Below, one piece after another: positions 40,775 to 49,181 of a stretch of 64,000 bases of DNA (its first letter is position 1; every line of letters begins with the position of its first letter). The notes beneath the pieces were generated by a model. It was not told where the DNA came from, ran no database searches, and worked only from the letters and a program-made list of their open reading frames with translations. The stretch comes from Chromohalobacter moromii. Lineage in GTDB: Bacteria; Pseudomonadota; Gammaproteobacteria; Pseudomonadales; Halomonadaceae. A program made the position numbers and the translations under genes. The DNA lies in NCBI RefSeq assembly GCF_023091865.1, contig NZ_JAHXDI010000004.1, positions 1 through 64,000 of the forward strand. The letters run 5' to 3'.

Positions 40775-40849
40775 GCCCGACAAATGCATTAAATTTGTTC
40801 CGGCCCGATGAGCCTCCACCGGACGCGCCGTTCATGCAAATCGTTATGT
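40775..40849 (+). other. attC-like recombination site 6
   Basis: 75 bases with R''-like GCCCGAC (40775-40781) and R' GTTATGT (40843-40849); inner TCCGG pairs with CCGGA. It is the last cassette-type site seen; 144 bases without features separate it from the SDR gene. Confidence 0.68.
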
Positions 40850-40993
40850 GCAAGGAAAGCCAAAACCAAAGGGGAAGATCGGTTCTATTTGATCAATGTA
40901 AATGGGGCAGGTGGATTTGTTTTTAACCAAGCTGACCGATTTAAAATCTATCTGACCCCTTTTGGTTCATTGCCTCCCGTTCTCCGCCTAGCC

Positions 40994-41728
40994 CTAAACC
41001 TGCGCGTAGCCCCCGTCAACGAACACCTCGCTCCCCGTCATGAAGCTGCTGTCGTCGGACGCCAGGAACGCCACTGCGCCTGCGGTTTCCTTGGGATCGC
41101 CCAGACGCTCGAGCGGTACAGTCCGGTTCATCTCGCTCAGGGCGTCGGATGGGAGCAGTTCCATCAGCTTGTCTGTTTTGGTCGGGCCAGGAGACATGAC
41201 GTTCACGCGAATGCCGGTGCCTCTGAGGTCATGGGCCCAACTGCGCACCAGGTTTCGGACAGCCGCCTTAGAGGCGCTGTAGATGCTCATCGCGGGGGTG
41301 CCCATGCTGCCCACCGTGGAGCCGGTAAGGATGATGGAGCCGCCGTTCTTCATCAGGGGCAGGGCCTTCTGGACGGTGAAGAGGGTGCCTTTGACGTTGA
41401 TATCGAAGATGTAGTCGTAGTGCTCCTCGGTGATCTGTCCCAGGCTGGCGAATTCGCCGACGCCCGCGTTGGCCACCAGGACGTCCAGATGCCCCTTTTC
41501 TTTCTGGATCGTGTCGAAGACGCGGTCGAGATCCTCCGGCTTCGTCACATCCGCCTGGACGGCCCGGGCGTTGGATCCCAGTGCCTCAACCGCGTTGTCG
41601 AGGACGTCCTGGCGCCGTCCGGTAATGAAGACGAAGGCGCCTTCTTCGATAAGGCGTTGGGCCGAGGCCAGGCCGATGCCGCTGGCTCCGCCTGTGATCA
41701 ATGCGATTTTACCGTGTAGCCGACTCAT
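40994..41728 (-). CDS. SDR-family oxidoreductase
   Basis: 244-residue classical short-chain dehydrogenase. Cofactor motif TGGASGIG near residue 13, NAG strand, active-site Ser in ILTGSTVG and YSASK, and the C-terminal [27 protein letters not shown] pattern (in pieces). The coenzyme loop with Arg (ITGRR) suggests NADP(H). It is divergent from an HxlR regulator, a frequent pairing in which the regulator controls the reductase. It lies between DR1 and DR2 but, being on the minus strand, does not follow the cassette orientation. Confidence 0.85.
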   Translation of the reverse strand: MSRLHGKIALITGGASGIGLASAQRLIEEGAFVFITGRRQDVLDNAVEALGSNARAVQADVTKPEDLDRVFDTIQKEKGHLDVLVANAGVGEFASLGQITEEHYDYIFDINVKGTLFTVQKALPLMKNGGSIILTGSTVGSMGTPAMSIYSASKAAVRNLVRSWAHDLRGTGIRVNVMSPGPTKTDKLMELLPSDALSEMNRTVPLERLGDPKETAGAVAFLASDDSSFMTGSEVFVDGGYAQV

Positions 41729-41820
41729 AGTTGGGTCTCCGTGTATTGACTCGATTCGCTTTAACGATATATAAGCCGCTTACAAATGTTCAAGTATGCA
41801 CCTTTTGGTAAGTACTCGTT

Positions 41821-42186
41821 ATGGCGAAAGAAAACTCAGAAAACCCACGTTTCATTTGCGGCCTGCATGCGACGCTGCACGTGATCTCCGGGAAGTGGAA
41901 ACCGTTGATTCTGTTCTTTTTAGACAAGGGACCGACGCGTTACGGCGAGCTCAAGCGAAGCGTCCGGGGCGTGAGCGACAAAATGTTGATCCAACAGTTG
42001 AAGGAGCTCAAGTCTGACGGCATCGTCCAGCGAACCGACTATGGAGAGATCCCGCTGCGCGTCGACTACTCGCTGACGCCGTTCGGGGCGAGTCTGGTGC
42101 GGGCCATGGAGCCGCTTTGTGGCTGGGGCGAAGAGCACGAAGAGGACATTGCCGCGGCGATGGACCGCCGGAAAACCAGTCGGTAG
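41821..42186 (+). CDS. HxlR-family transcriptional regulator
   Basis: 121-residue winged-helix regulator of the HxlR family. The typical N-terminal Cys is at residue 14 (FICGLHATLHVISGKWK), then TRYGELKRSVRGVSDKMLIQQLKEL and the wing RVDYSLTPFG. HxlR proteins with a single conserved Cys often sense reactive aldehydes or quinones. It probably controls the divergent SDR gene across the 92-base gap; no clear operator was found there. Confidence 0.85.
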   Translation: MAKENSENPRFICGLHATLHVISGKWKPLILFFLDKGPTRYGELKRSVRGVSDKMLIQQLKELKSDGIVQRTDYGEIPLRVDYSLTPFGASLVRAMEPLCGWGEEHEEDIAAAMDRRKTSR

Positions 42187-42189
42187 CAA

Positions 42190-42460
42190 GCGAAGCGCAG
42201 CGACCAGGAACCGCCCAGTTCAGCTTCCCCTCCTGAACCACGCCAACGGCTGAACCCCACGCCCGCGCCGCTCACAGCGGTGTGGGCGTTTCTGTGTCTA
42301 TTAATCGACGTTAGATCACGCTAGGTTGGGGAATTAAGGACTTGCCTTCTTAGGAAGCACAAAGAAGCTCAGGTACATTGATAGCGAAGCGGTGGAGCAT
42401 GCAACGCTGCACTTGGCGGTAGCGTAGGTGGAAGATAGCGGGGCGAGTGGGCGATGTCGG
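42190..42460 (+). repeat. Direct repeat DR2: partial, decayed copy of mmsA 3' end
   Basis: Homologous to DR1 from the last ~45 coding bases of mmsA through its terminator and part of the flank (CCCAGTTCAGCTTCCCCTCC, ATTAATCGACGTTA, TTGGCGGTAGCGT), with several deletions. The terminator stem (GCCCGCGCCG at 42261-42270) still pairs with CGGTGTGGGC through two G-T wobbles. It begins right behind the HxlR gene. The remainder to 42645 has no recognisable feature. Confidence 0.75.
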
Positions 42461-42645
42461 CGCGAGGCCCACATTGGGGCAAAGTGGTAGGCGTGGTTAT
42501 TGGTGTTATATGGCGAGGTAAAACGTATAGTCATTGTGAATAAAAGGTTTGGTGCGGAGCATAAAATTATGAACGCGGATGCTCGTTAAACCTGTTATAC
42601 GAGCTCGCTATATGATGGTTTTTATACATCTTCAGGAGCTGATAT

Positions 42646-43050
42646 ATGCATAAAAGCAGACTGCAAACGCTCGTTATAGATTGTGAAACTGATGACCTTG
42701 CCAGTGACGCTGCGTTCTGGGGATCTGCGCTAGGCTGTGAAGTCCTTGACTGCAATATGGAGCCTGGGGACGAAAACTACCGAGAGCTAAAAGCCGATCC
42801 ATCACAGCCGAAGATACTTATCCAGAAAGTAAGCCATCCCAGTCGTGTTCATCTAGATATAGAAGCTGATGACATTGAAGCCGAAGTGGTAAGACTTGAG
42901 CGACTAGGCGCGAAGAAGGTGGGGAAAGTACGTCATTTCACGATACTGGAGGCACCGAGTGGCCAACGTTTCTGCGTGGTGCCTGTACAGCGTCCTGACT
43001 TTGAGGAAAAAGCAAATGTTTGGATGGAAAGAGATGGTAACGATACATAA
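42646..43050 (+). CDS. VOC-family glyoxalase-like protein
   Basis: 134-residue single-domain VOC protein (SRLQTLVIDCETDD at the start, HLDIEADDIEAEVVRLERLGA in the middle, PSGQRFCVVPVQ at the end). This subgroup (DUF/glyoxalase_6-like) has no fixed function. A+T-rich island gene. A small palindromic hairpin (CCCACT-AG-AGTGGG, 43080-43093) follows and may terminate it. AGGAG lies about 10 bases ahead of the ATG. Confidence 0.78.
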   Translation: MHKSRLQTLVIDCETDDLASDAAFWGSALGCEVLDCNMEPGDENYRELKADPSQPKILIQKVSHPSRVHLDIEADDIEAEVVRLERLGAKKVGKVRHFTILEAPSGQRFCVVPVQRPDFEEKANVWMERDGNDT

Positions 43051-43120
43051 TAAGGACAAGTACAACGATGTGGACTTCTCCCACTAGAGTGGGGGCAGCA
43101 TTATACTTAAAAAATACAGG

Positions 43121-43630
43121 GTGTATCCTGACGTGAAAATCCGAAGAATGTCACCGTCCGACCTGCCGGAAGTGTCTCGCATACAGCGGGAGTGCTACAG
43201 CGAGAGCCTTCTTGAAACAGTAGATTCCTTTTCCGCAAAGCTCTCTGTTGCCCCTGATTTTTGTTTCATGGCAGTCCAGGGGGATCTGGTGGTGGGCTAC
43301 GTTGTATCTCTTCCATGGGTGTTTGGTGAAGTGCCTGACTTAAATGGCGCTGCGTACCCAGTGCCTCCCAATGCGGATAGTGTGTGCATCCATGATATGG
43401 CGGTAACTCCCACTGCCCGTAAAGCTGGTGCCGCAGAACACATGCTGGACGCTGTGCTAGATGTCGTACGGCACAGGGGATACCAAAGAATATCCTTGGT
43501 CGCTATCCAAGGGGCGTCATCGTATTGGCTGCGTCATGGCTTCAAAATTGTGCATGTAGGTGAGCCGCTTAAGAGTGATCTATCGGCATATGGGCAAGAG
43601 GCGGTATATATGGCTAAAACCGAGGATTAG
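43121..43630 (+). CDS. GNAT-family N-acetyltransferase
   Basis: 169 residues with the GNAT fold: KIRRMSPSDLPEVSRIQRECY at the N-terminus, then the acetyl-CoA-binding strand and loop CIHDMAVTPTARKAGAAEHML (a somewhat unusual R-x-x-G-x-A version), and SYWLRHGFKIV. Substrate unknown. GTG start with a weak ribosome site; a hairpin TCCGGC/GCCGGA (43656-43680) followed by T5 lies behind it. Confidence 0.8.
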   Translation: MYPDVKIRRMSPSDLPEVSRIQRECYSESLLETVDSFSAKLSVAPDFCFMAVQGDLVVGYVVSLPWVFGEVPDLNGAAYPVPPNADSVCIHDMAVTPTARKAGAAEHMLDAVLDVVRHRGYQRISLVAIQGASSYWLRHGFKIVHVGEPLKSDLSAYGQEAVYMAKTED

Positions 43631-44474
43631 GTATTAGGCAGTCCTTCCAGTGCGTTCCGGCTCGAATGGGCCCCGCCGGACAGCCTTTTTACGCTTCGCA
43701 AAGATGACGCCATCGAAGTCGGCATGGGGTTGGCATCAACGTCCCGCTGCCGGTTCCGGTCGCCTTCCACAGCTTCGGTGGCTGGAAGGACTCACTGTTC
43801 GGCGACCTGCACGCCTACGGCCCTGACGCCGTGCGCTTCTACACCCGCCGTAAGGCCATCTCCCAACGCTGGCCGAAGCGCTCCGCCCAGGAAACCGCCC
43901 AGTTCAGCTTCACCTCATGTACCACCCGCACGGCTGAACCCCACGCCCGCGCCGCCCACACGGCGCGGGCGTTTTGTGTGTACGCCTTTCGTGTAGCGCT
44001 ATGTTAATCGACGTTAAATTAAGCTAGGTTAAGTATTGTTCGGTGTTGCCGATACAACCTGATGAACCGGATGGTAGAGCGTTCAGTGCTTTGCATAGCG
44101 GTAACGTGGCCGAAGCGGTAGGGGCTAGAGGGGGAGGCTGGTATCGACCCAAGCGGCCAAGCCGGCGAATGCTGCATGCTTGTTAGGCCACATGAAAATC
44201 GTAGGAGATCCCATGACATCTCTCGACATGCCGCCTGATCAAGTCGGGCAAGCTGCAGACGAATGACATGGTAGAACGCTTCAACGGCCACATCAGTATA
44301 CCTCAGGCGAGGACCTGAAGCAGACGCTCAAACGCTACACTGGGCTGTACAATCACCATATCCCGCAGAAGGCGCTGCACCATCAATCACCAATTGCGAT
44401 GATGAAGGAATGGCAGACCAAACATCCTGAACTATTTACCAAGCGGGTGGTTAATTACACGGGGCCCGACATAT
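43631..44474 (+). other. Gene-free stretch between GNAT and the Gabija-like module
   Basis: 844 bases holding a terminator-like hairpin, DR3 and the IS481-like remnant described separately; no intact gene. The promoter of the Gabija pair must lie here, possibly within or behind the IS remnant. Confidence 0.6.
43706..44175 (+). repeat. Direct repeat DR3: mmsA 3' end, terminator and flank
   Basis: Near full-length homologue of DR1. The coding part (to about 43919) is a broken mmsA 3' end: two extra bases after GGCATGG shift the frame and the stop codon is lost. The terminator stem GCCCGCGCCG / CGGCGCGGGC (43945-43970) and the flank TGTTAATCGACGTTAA are intact. It separates the VOC/GNAT pair from the Gabija-like module. 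A lone GTTAGGC (44182-44188) follows it. Confidence 0.85.
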
Positions 44475-44485
44475 ATGAAACTTGA
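44240..44485 (+). pseudogene. IS481-like transposase remnant
   Basis: C-terminal ~80 codons of an IS481-type DDE transposase. One frame reads SGKLQTNDMVERFNGHIS; after a frameshift the rest reads DLKQTLKRYTGLYNHHIPQK, ALHHQSPIAMMKEW and KHPELFTKRVVNYTGPD before a stop at 44483. No intact start, no N-terminal part and no second copy. Its last 11 bases overlap the start of the Gabija nuclease gene, so an insertion once abutted that gene. Confidence 0.75.
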
Positions 44486-46400
44486 AACGATTCGTCTATG
44501 CAATTTCCAGTCTTTTGGGGCGCAGCCAGAAGAACTCGGGCTAGATGATATATCTTTCCTTATTGGCCCCAATGGCTCAGGTAAGACAGCTGCACTACAA
44601 GCGCTGTGTCGCATGTTTGCTTTCGACCCATCCTTGCGCCGCATTCTGCGATCTGACTTTCACGTCCCCTTCGATGAGGCTGAAGTGCCGGAAGAGCGCC
44701 AGCTCTGGATAGAAGCCGACTTCTTATTCCACGAACTGACAGAAGATGAAGATAACAGCACCGTTGCCCCTAACTTTGGCCACATGCGACTTGATGAGGC
44801 GGATGGCATCCCGCGGGTGCGCTTTCGCCTCAGTGCTAGCATGGGACCGGATGGCGACATTGAAGAAAACTTGGTCTATATCTTGGACATTAATGATGAT
44901 GGTTCGCCGCTCAACACAGCGCAGGTACCCCGATCTGAGCGCAATCATATCTATGTTCACTACTTGCCAGCCCGCCGTGATCCGGCCGACCACATTGCCT
45001 ACAGCACCAATGCGTTGCTTGGGCGCATGCTGCGAGCGGTAAACTGGGATGCAGAACGTGACGTCATAAATGGTCTCACTGACCAAATTAGTGATAGCCT
45101 AGCAGCCAATCCATCGGTAGATGCATTCAGCAAAAGCTTGAAAGCTTCTTGGGAAACCTTACACAAAGGCAGTTTTTTTACCTCTCCGAAAATCACCTTC
45201 GTGGCCTCTGAGATTGAAGCGTTACTGAGGCATATGTCGGTGTCTTTTTCACCAGGACACGATGAGAATTTGGTGGACTTCTCACGACTGAGTGATGGTC
45301 AGAAGTCGATGCTATACCTATCACTCGTGCTATCATCGCAGGCTATAAGCCGCTCCGTACTTGCAGGAAAAAATAAATCTTTCGATGCTGACAAGTTGCG
45401 GCCACCTGTCTTTACGCTGGTTGCAGTGGAAGAGCCAGAAAACAGTCTTTCGCCCCATTACCTCGGGCGTATTGTCAAAGCCCTGGACTTGATGACCGGA
45501 GAAGGCGACGCGCAAGCGCTGATTGCCACTCACGCACCATCGATGCTGCGGCGCGTGGATCCCGAGAAGATCCGGTACCTGCGCCTGACCGATGGGCGAA
45601 CATCGCGAGTTACCCACATCCAGCTGCCTGACACCTCGGACGAAGCACATAAGTTTGTGCGAGAGGCAGTGCAAGCTTTTCCGGAAGTCTATTTTTCTCG
45701 CCTTGTAGTTCTAGGTGAGGGAGACAGCGAAGAAATTGTCCTTCCCCGACTACTTCAGTCCAAAGGTGCTCCTGTAGATGAGTCTGGAGTCACAATAGCG
45801 CCCTTGGGAGGGCGTCATGTTAACCACTTTTGGCGTCTACTTTCTAATCTTCAAATTCCCTATCTGACCCTACTTGATCTAGATGTTTCGCGCTACCACG
45901 CTGGATGGGGTCGAATCAAGTATGTAAACGACCAACTGAAGAAAATTGATCCCCAGAATTCTCTTCCTACTGATTGGGAAATTTCGAAATGGAATGATGA
46001 CGAGATACCGATACGTACTCATCATTTTTTTGGTGACAGCATGACGGATGTTTTCGACACCCTCGAAGGCAAGGGGATCTTTTTTTCCTCTCCGTTAGAT
46101 CTCGATTTTGCGATGCTACTTGCCTACCCGAATGCCTACGGCGTAGTGAGAGAAAAGCCTGTTAATTCAACGATCAAGGCTGTGCTCGGCAGAAGTCACC
46201 ACGATGCAAGTCAATACAGCGAGTATGAACAAGAGTTTTTTGGTACTTATCATCATAGTTTCAAGCTTGGCAGTAAACCAGCAGCGCATATCGAATCTCT
46301 CGCCAGCCTCCGCGATGTGGAAATTCTCGCTAATATGCCCGGATCACTAGGACGCTTGGCCGATGCCGTGATTGCTAAACTCGAGGAGTTACCAGAGTGA
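44475..46400 (+). CDS. Gabija-type GajA: OLD-family ATPase/TOPRIM nuclease
   Basis: 641 residues. N-terminal ABC/SMC-like ATPase: Walker A GPNGSGKT (31-38), signature LSDGQKS (272-278), Walker B LVAVEEPENSLSP (about 315-327) and H-loop ATHAPSML (about 351). The C-terminal TOPRIM domain has Glu415 in VVLGEGDSEE and the acidic pair Asp468/Asp470 in LLDLD. It is a class 2 OLD nuclease, paired with a UvrD-like helicase gene that overlaps its stop, which is the Gabija anti-phage arrangement (GajA nicks DNA when nucleotides are depleted). It is somewhat longer than the ~580-residue reference GajA. Confidence 0.82.
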   Translation: MKLETIRLCNFQSFGAQPEELGLDDISFLIGPNGSGKTAALQALCRMFAFDPSLRRILRSDFHVPFDEAEVPEERQLWIEADFLFHELTEDEDNSTVAPNFGHMRLDEADGIPRVRFRLSASMGPDGDIEENLVYILDINDDGSPLNTAQVPRSERNHIYVHYLPARRDPADHIAYSTNALLGRMLRAVNWDAERDVINGLTDQISDSLAANPSVDAFSKSLKASWETLHKGSFFTSPKITFVASEIEALLRHMSVSFSPGHDENLVDFSRLSDGQKSMLYLSLVLSSQAISRSVLAGKNKSFDADKLRPPVFTLVAVEEPENSLSPHYLGRIVKALDLMTGEGDAQALIATHAPSMLRRVDPEKIRYLRLTDGRTSRVTHIQLPDTSDEAHKFVREAVQAFPEVYFSRLVVLGEGDSEEIVLPRLLQSKGAPVDESGVTIAPLGGRHVNHFWRLLSNLQIPYLTLLDLDVSRYHAGWGRIKYVNDQLKKIDPQNSLPTDWEISKWNDDEIPIRTHHFFGDSMTDVFDTLEGKGIFFSSPLDLDFAMLLAYPNAYGVVREKPVNSTIKAVLGRSHHDASQYSEYEQEFFGTYHHSFKLGSKPAAHIESLASLRDVEILANMPGSLGRLADAVIAKLEELPE

Positions 46401-48064
46401 TAAGTGTCGATGACTGGCAGCCCGCAGATGGGTTAACGCTAGAGCCTAACGCCCTGCGTGCAGCCAAGGAGCAGATTCATAGCCTTGCTCTTACGGCTGG
46501 CCCAGGTGCAGGAAAAACTGAAATGCTTGCGCAGCGGGCTGATTTCCTACTACGTACAGGCACCTGCCGTTACCCTAAACGAATTCTGGCTATCTCATTC
46601 AAGGTCGACGCTAGCAGCAATTTGAAGGAGCGTGTTAAGCACCGCTGTGGCTCTGAGCTGGCCTCAAGGTTTGACAGCTACACCTTTCACGCTTTTGCCA
46701 AGCGTATTATCGACCGCTTCCGGCCAGTGCTAACCGGTGATGCTGAGCTGGATGCCGGTTACAAAATTGCTGACCGGAAAACAGGGCCCTCGCGCAACCT
46801 CATTGAATTTTCCGATCTGGTTCCGCTTGCCATCCAGATCCTTCAAAAATCAGAAATGGCACGGAATGCTATCCGACAGACCTACAGCGATGTCTTCCTT
46901 GATGAGTTCCAAGACTGCACCAATCTTCAGTACAAGCTCCTGAAACTCGCATTCCAAGGAACTAAAATTCGCCTTACGGCAGTGGGCGATACTAAGCAAA
47001 AAATCATGGGCTGGGCAGGGGCTCTGGACGGCATTTTCCAGACCTTTTCAGTCGATTTTTCAGCGACACCGCTCAATATGTACCGCAATTTTCGTTCAAA
47101 GTCGAGATTGCTACGCCTGCAGAACGAAATCATCCGGGTGCTCGATCCAACGTCCGTCATGCCCGATGAACAGCTTATCGGTGACGAGGGCGAGGTATTT
47201 GTCTGGCACTTCGCGGACAGCCGCAAGGAAGCTGAGTATCTAGCAGACTTGATTGATAGCTGGATAAAGAATGAACAGCTACCGCCCGCGGAAATTGCGG
47301 TTCTCATTTCCAAGCAGCTCGATCTTTACGCGGACCACCTCATGACGGCACTGGAGGTGCGAGGCATCCCTTTTCGCAATGAACAGCAAATGCAGGACAT
47401 CACGGTCGAGCCCGCCGCTCGATTGATTGTAGACTACCTGTCTTGCCTCTACAGTCAACGCGAGCCACAAGCCTGGATTCGGCTCATGAATCAGCTGGTT
47501 CCCTTTGCAGATGAAGATATTCAGGCTAATGCTCGAAAGGATTTAAACCAACTTATAAAGCAACAACGGAAAGAAGCGGCTCTTACTGCCCTGGCCGACG
47601 ACCCTTTTTCTGGCTGGTGGGAGTTTGTTAAAGCCTTTTTGCAACAAGTCAGTCTCAAAACCCTCGTAGCTCTATCGCCTGACTATGAGTCTCATGATCG
47701 GCTCAAAGAGGTCATCCGAAGCACTAAGGCACGCATACATGAGCTTCTCGAGCTGGAACCCGATTTACCGAAAGCTCTTGGCCGGTTTTCAGATAACCAG
47801 GCGGTACGCATTTTAAGCATTCACAAGAGCAAAGGTCTTGAGTTCGATTCGGTCATCATCATGGCTGTTGAAAACGAAATCTTCTTTGGTAACCAAGATG
47901 AAAACCGTTGCGCATATTTTGTTGGCGTATCGCGGGCTAAAAGGCGCCTTGTGCTAACCCATACAGACCAGCGGGAGCGTCCGGCTGGGCACACCAGACG
48001 CTGGGATGAGCAACGCTCTTCTCAAGCTGAGTACTTAGGCTATGTCATACCGTTCGTGAGGTGA
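46397..48064 (+). CDS. Gabija-type GajB: UvrD-like helicase
   Basis: 555-residue superfamily 1A helicase. Walker A AGPGAGKT (34-41), motif II DEFQD (169-173), motif III GDTKQKIMGWAGA, motif IV YRNFRSKSRL and motif V/VI IHKSKGLEFDSVIIM and FVGVSRAKRRLVLTHT. GTG start overlapping the nuclease stop (GTGA) shows translational coupling. In Gabija, GajB assembles with GajA into a large complex for anti-phage defence. Close to the ~500-residue length of known GajB. Function inferred from the gene pair. Confidence 0.82.
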   Translation: MISVDDWQPADGLTLEPNALRAAKEQIHSLALTAGPGAGKTEMLAQRADFLLRTGTCRYPKRILAISFKVDASSNLKERVKHRCGSELASRFDSYTFHAFAKRIIDRFRPVLTGDAELDAGYKIADRKTGPSRNLIEFSDLVPLAIQILQKSEMARNAIRQTYSDVFLDEFQDCTNLQYKLLKLAFQGTKIRLTAVGDTKQKIMGWAGALDGIFQTFSVDFSATPLNMYRNFRSKSRLLRLQNEIIRVLDPTSVMPDEQLIGDEGEVFVWHFADSRKEAEYLADLIDSWIKNEQLPPAEIAVLISKQLDLYADHLMTALEVRGIPFRNEQQMQDITVEPAARLIVDYLSCLYSQREPQAWIRLMNQLVPFADEDIQANARKDLNQLIKQQRKEAALTALADDPFSGWWEFVKAFLQQVSLKTLVALSPDYESHDRLKEVIRSTKARIHELLELEPDLPKALGRFSDNQAVRILSIHKSKGLEFDSVIIMAVENEIFFGNQDENRCAYFVGVSRAKRRLVLTHTDQRERPAGHTRRWDEQRSSQAEYLGYVIPFVR

Positions 48065-48068
48065 TAAT

Positions 48069-48395
48069 TACCCCGCTGTCAGTACCGAGTTCTCGTCCTC
48101 GTTGAGCAGGCAGTGCAACTTTTTTTAGTGCATAAATCTGCAGATGGGCCTCGCCCAGCTCCTCCTAGGTTTCCCGCAGCTTGTACTCATACTGCTTGCG
48201 GATATCCTTGGGTCGGGCCCTGCCCCCGTTCTCCATGCTGCGCTGGGCCTAATCGATCCAGCCTTCGACCTCAGAGACGTTGAGGTCATGCCGTCGAGCC
48301 ACTTCAGCGACGGTGGTCTTGCCCTTGAAGATGTCCATGACCACAGCGGCCTTGCGCTTCGCGCTCCAGCATTTGACGGTGGGTTCGTTGCCCAT
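48069..48395 (-). pseudogene. IS3-family OrfA transposase remnant
   Basis: Reading the minus strand from 48395 gives MGNEPTVKCWSAKRKAAVVM, then KTTVAEVARRHDLNVSEVEG, with an in-frame TAG (after WID), a second TAG (after LRET) and a frameshift at an A7 run before LHCLLNEDEN. This is the small helix-turn-helix OrfA of an IS3-like element; OrfB is absent. It marks the right edge of the Gabija-containing island segment. Confidence 0.75.
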
Positions 48396-48621
48396 CTCGT
48401 CGACCGCTTTTGGCCGTTTGCAGCCACATCCCTCTTACTTTTCGGCAAGTGACCTCCTAAGCATTCGTACACAGAACTCACATCTTAGGTAGCAGCCCAG
48501 CGTTTACCTGGGCCGCACCAAAGGGTTGAATCCTCCACTGGTGCCATCACCTTGTAGGGAAGAGCCGCCATGAGGGCGTTGCTCGGTTCATTGTTTCAAT
48601 GCGTTTCATGGGAGGATCGCC
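48396..48621 (+). other. Noncoding stretch at the right island edge
   Basis: Together with the IS3 remnant this makes a gap of more than 500 bases. A small hairpin GCCCAG/CTGGGC near 48497-48515 is visible. A strong GGGAGG site precedes the next gene. Nothing else recognised. Confidence 0.4.
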
Positions 48622-49098
48622 ATGCCTTTTGCACCGTCCAGCATGCAAGTCGAAAGCACCGCCTTCACGCCGAATGGGGCGATTCCGAAGCGCCATTCGT
48701 CGGAAGGTGATGATGTGTCCCCGGCCCTGAGTTGGAAGGATGCGCCGGCGGGGACCAAGGGCTTCGCGGTGATCTGCCACGATCCGGATGCGCCGCTGGT
48801 GAAGGATGGCAGCTACGGTTACGTGCATTGGCTGCTCTACAACCTGCCGGCGGATGTCACCTCGCTGGAAGAGGGCACTAAGACAGGTACTGCCGGCATC
48901 AATGATGGCGGCGCCATCGGTTATGGCGGTGCCATGCCGCCGGAGGGCCACGGGCCGCACCAGTATTATTTCTGGGTGCTGGCGCTGGACACCCAAACCG
49001 AACTGCCCGAGGGGCTGACGCAGCCGGAACTGCTCAACGAGCTTGAGCCGCATATTCTTGGCATGAGTCGGTTGGTGGGGACTTATCGCCGCGACTGA
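48622..49098 (+). CDS. YbhB/YbcL-family PEBP-like protein
   Basis: 158 residues of the phosphatidylethanolamine-binding / Raf-kinase-inhibitor-like family. Typical motifs: SSEGDDVSPALSW, ICHDPDAP, YVHWLLYNLP and GHGPHQYYFWVLALD. Cytoplasmic (no signal peptide); biochemical role unknown in bacteria. GC content returns to the chromosomal norm here, so the accessory island ends upstream. A long terminator follows. Confidence 0.87.
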   Translation: MPFAPSSMQVESTAFTPNGAIPKRHSSEGDDVSPALSWKDAPAGTKGFAVICHDPDAPLVKDGSYGYVHWLLYNLPADVTSLEEGTKTGTAGINDGGAIGYGGAMPPEGHGPHQYYFWVLALDTQTELPEGLTQPELLNELEPHILGMSRLVGTYRRD

Positions 49099-49131
49099 TT
49101 CGTCTTTGACTGTTTAGATCCCGCTTCACAC

Positions 49132-49166
49132 ACACTCGGCGCCTTCCCTTGGGAGGCGCCGAGTGT
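49132..49166. terminator. Strong bidirectional terminator
   Basis: Twelve-bp perfect stem ACACTCGGCGCC / GGCGCCGAGTGT extended by TCCC/GGGA at the top, between the convergent YbhB-like and amidase genes. Confidence 0.8.
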
Positions 49167-49181
49167 CGTTTGGGGCCTGGT

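Noticed and set aside
40808-41719. 303-codon plus-strand frame after the last cassette site
   Set aside because: Mostly antisense to the SDR gene, whose cofactor and active-site motifs are complete.
44182-44188. Lone GTTAGGC behind DR3, considered as the R' box of an attC
   Set aside because: No matching R'' box or stem upstream; a 7-base match alone is expected by chance.
35000-48600. Prophage or integrative element with its own integrase
   Set aside because: No integrase, recombinase, phage structural or conjugation gene is present; only two decayed transposase fragments.
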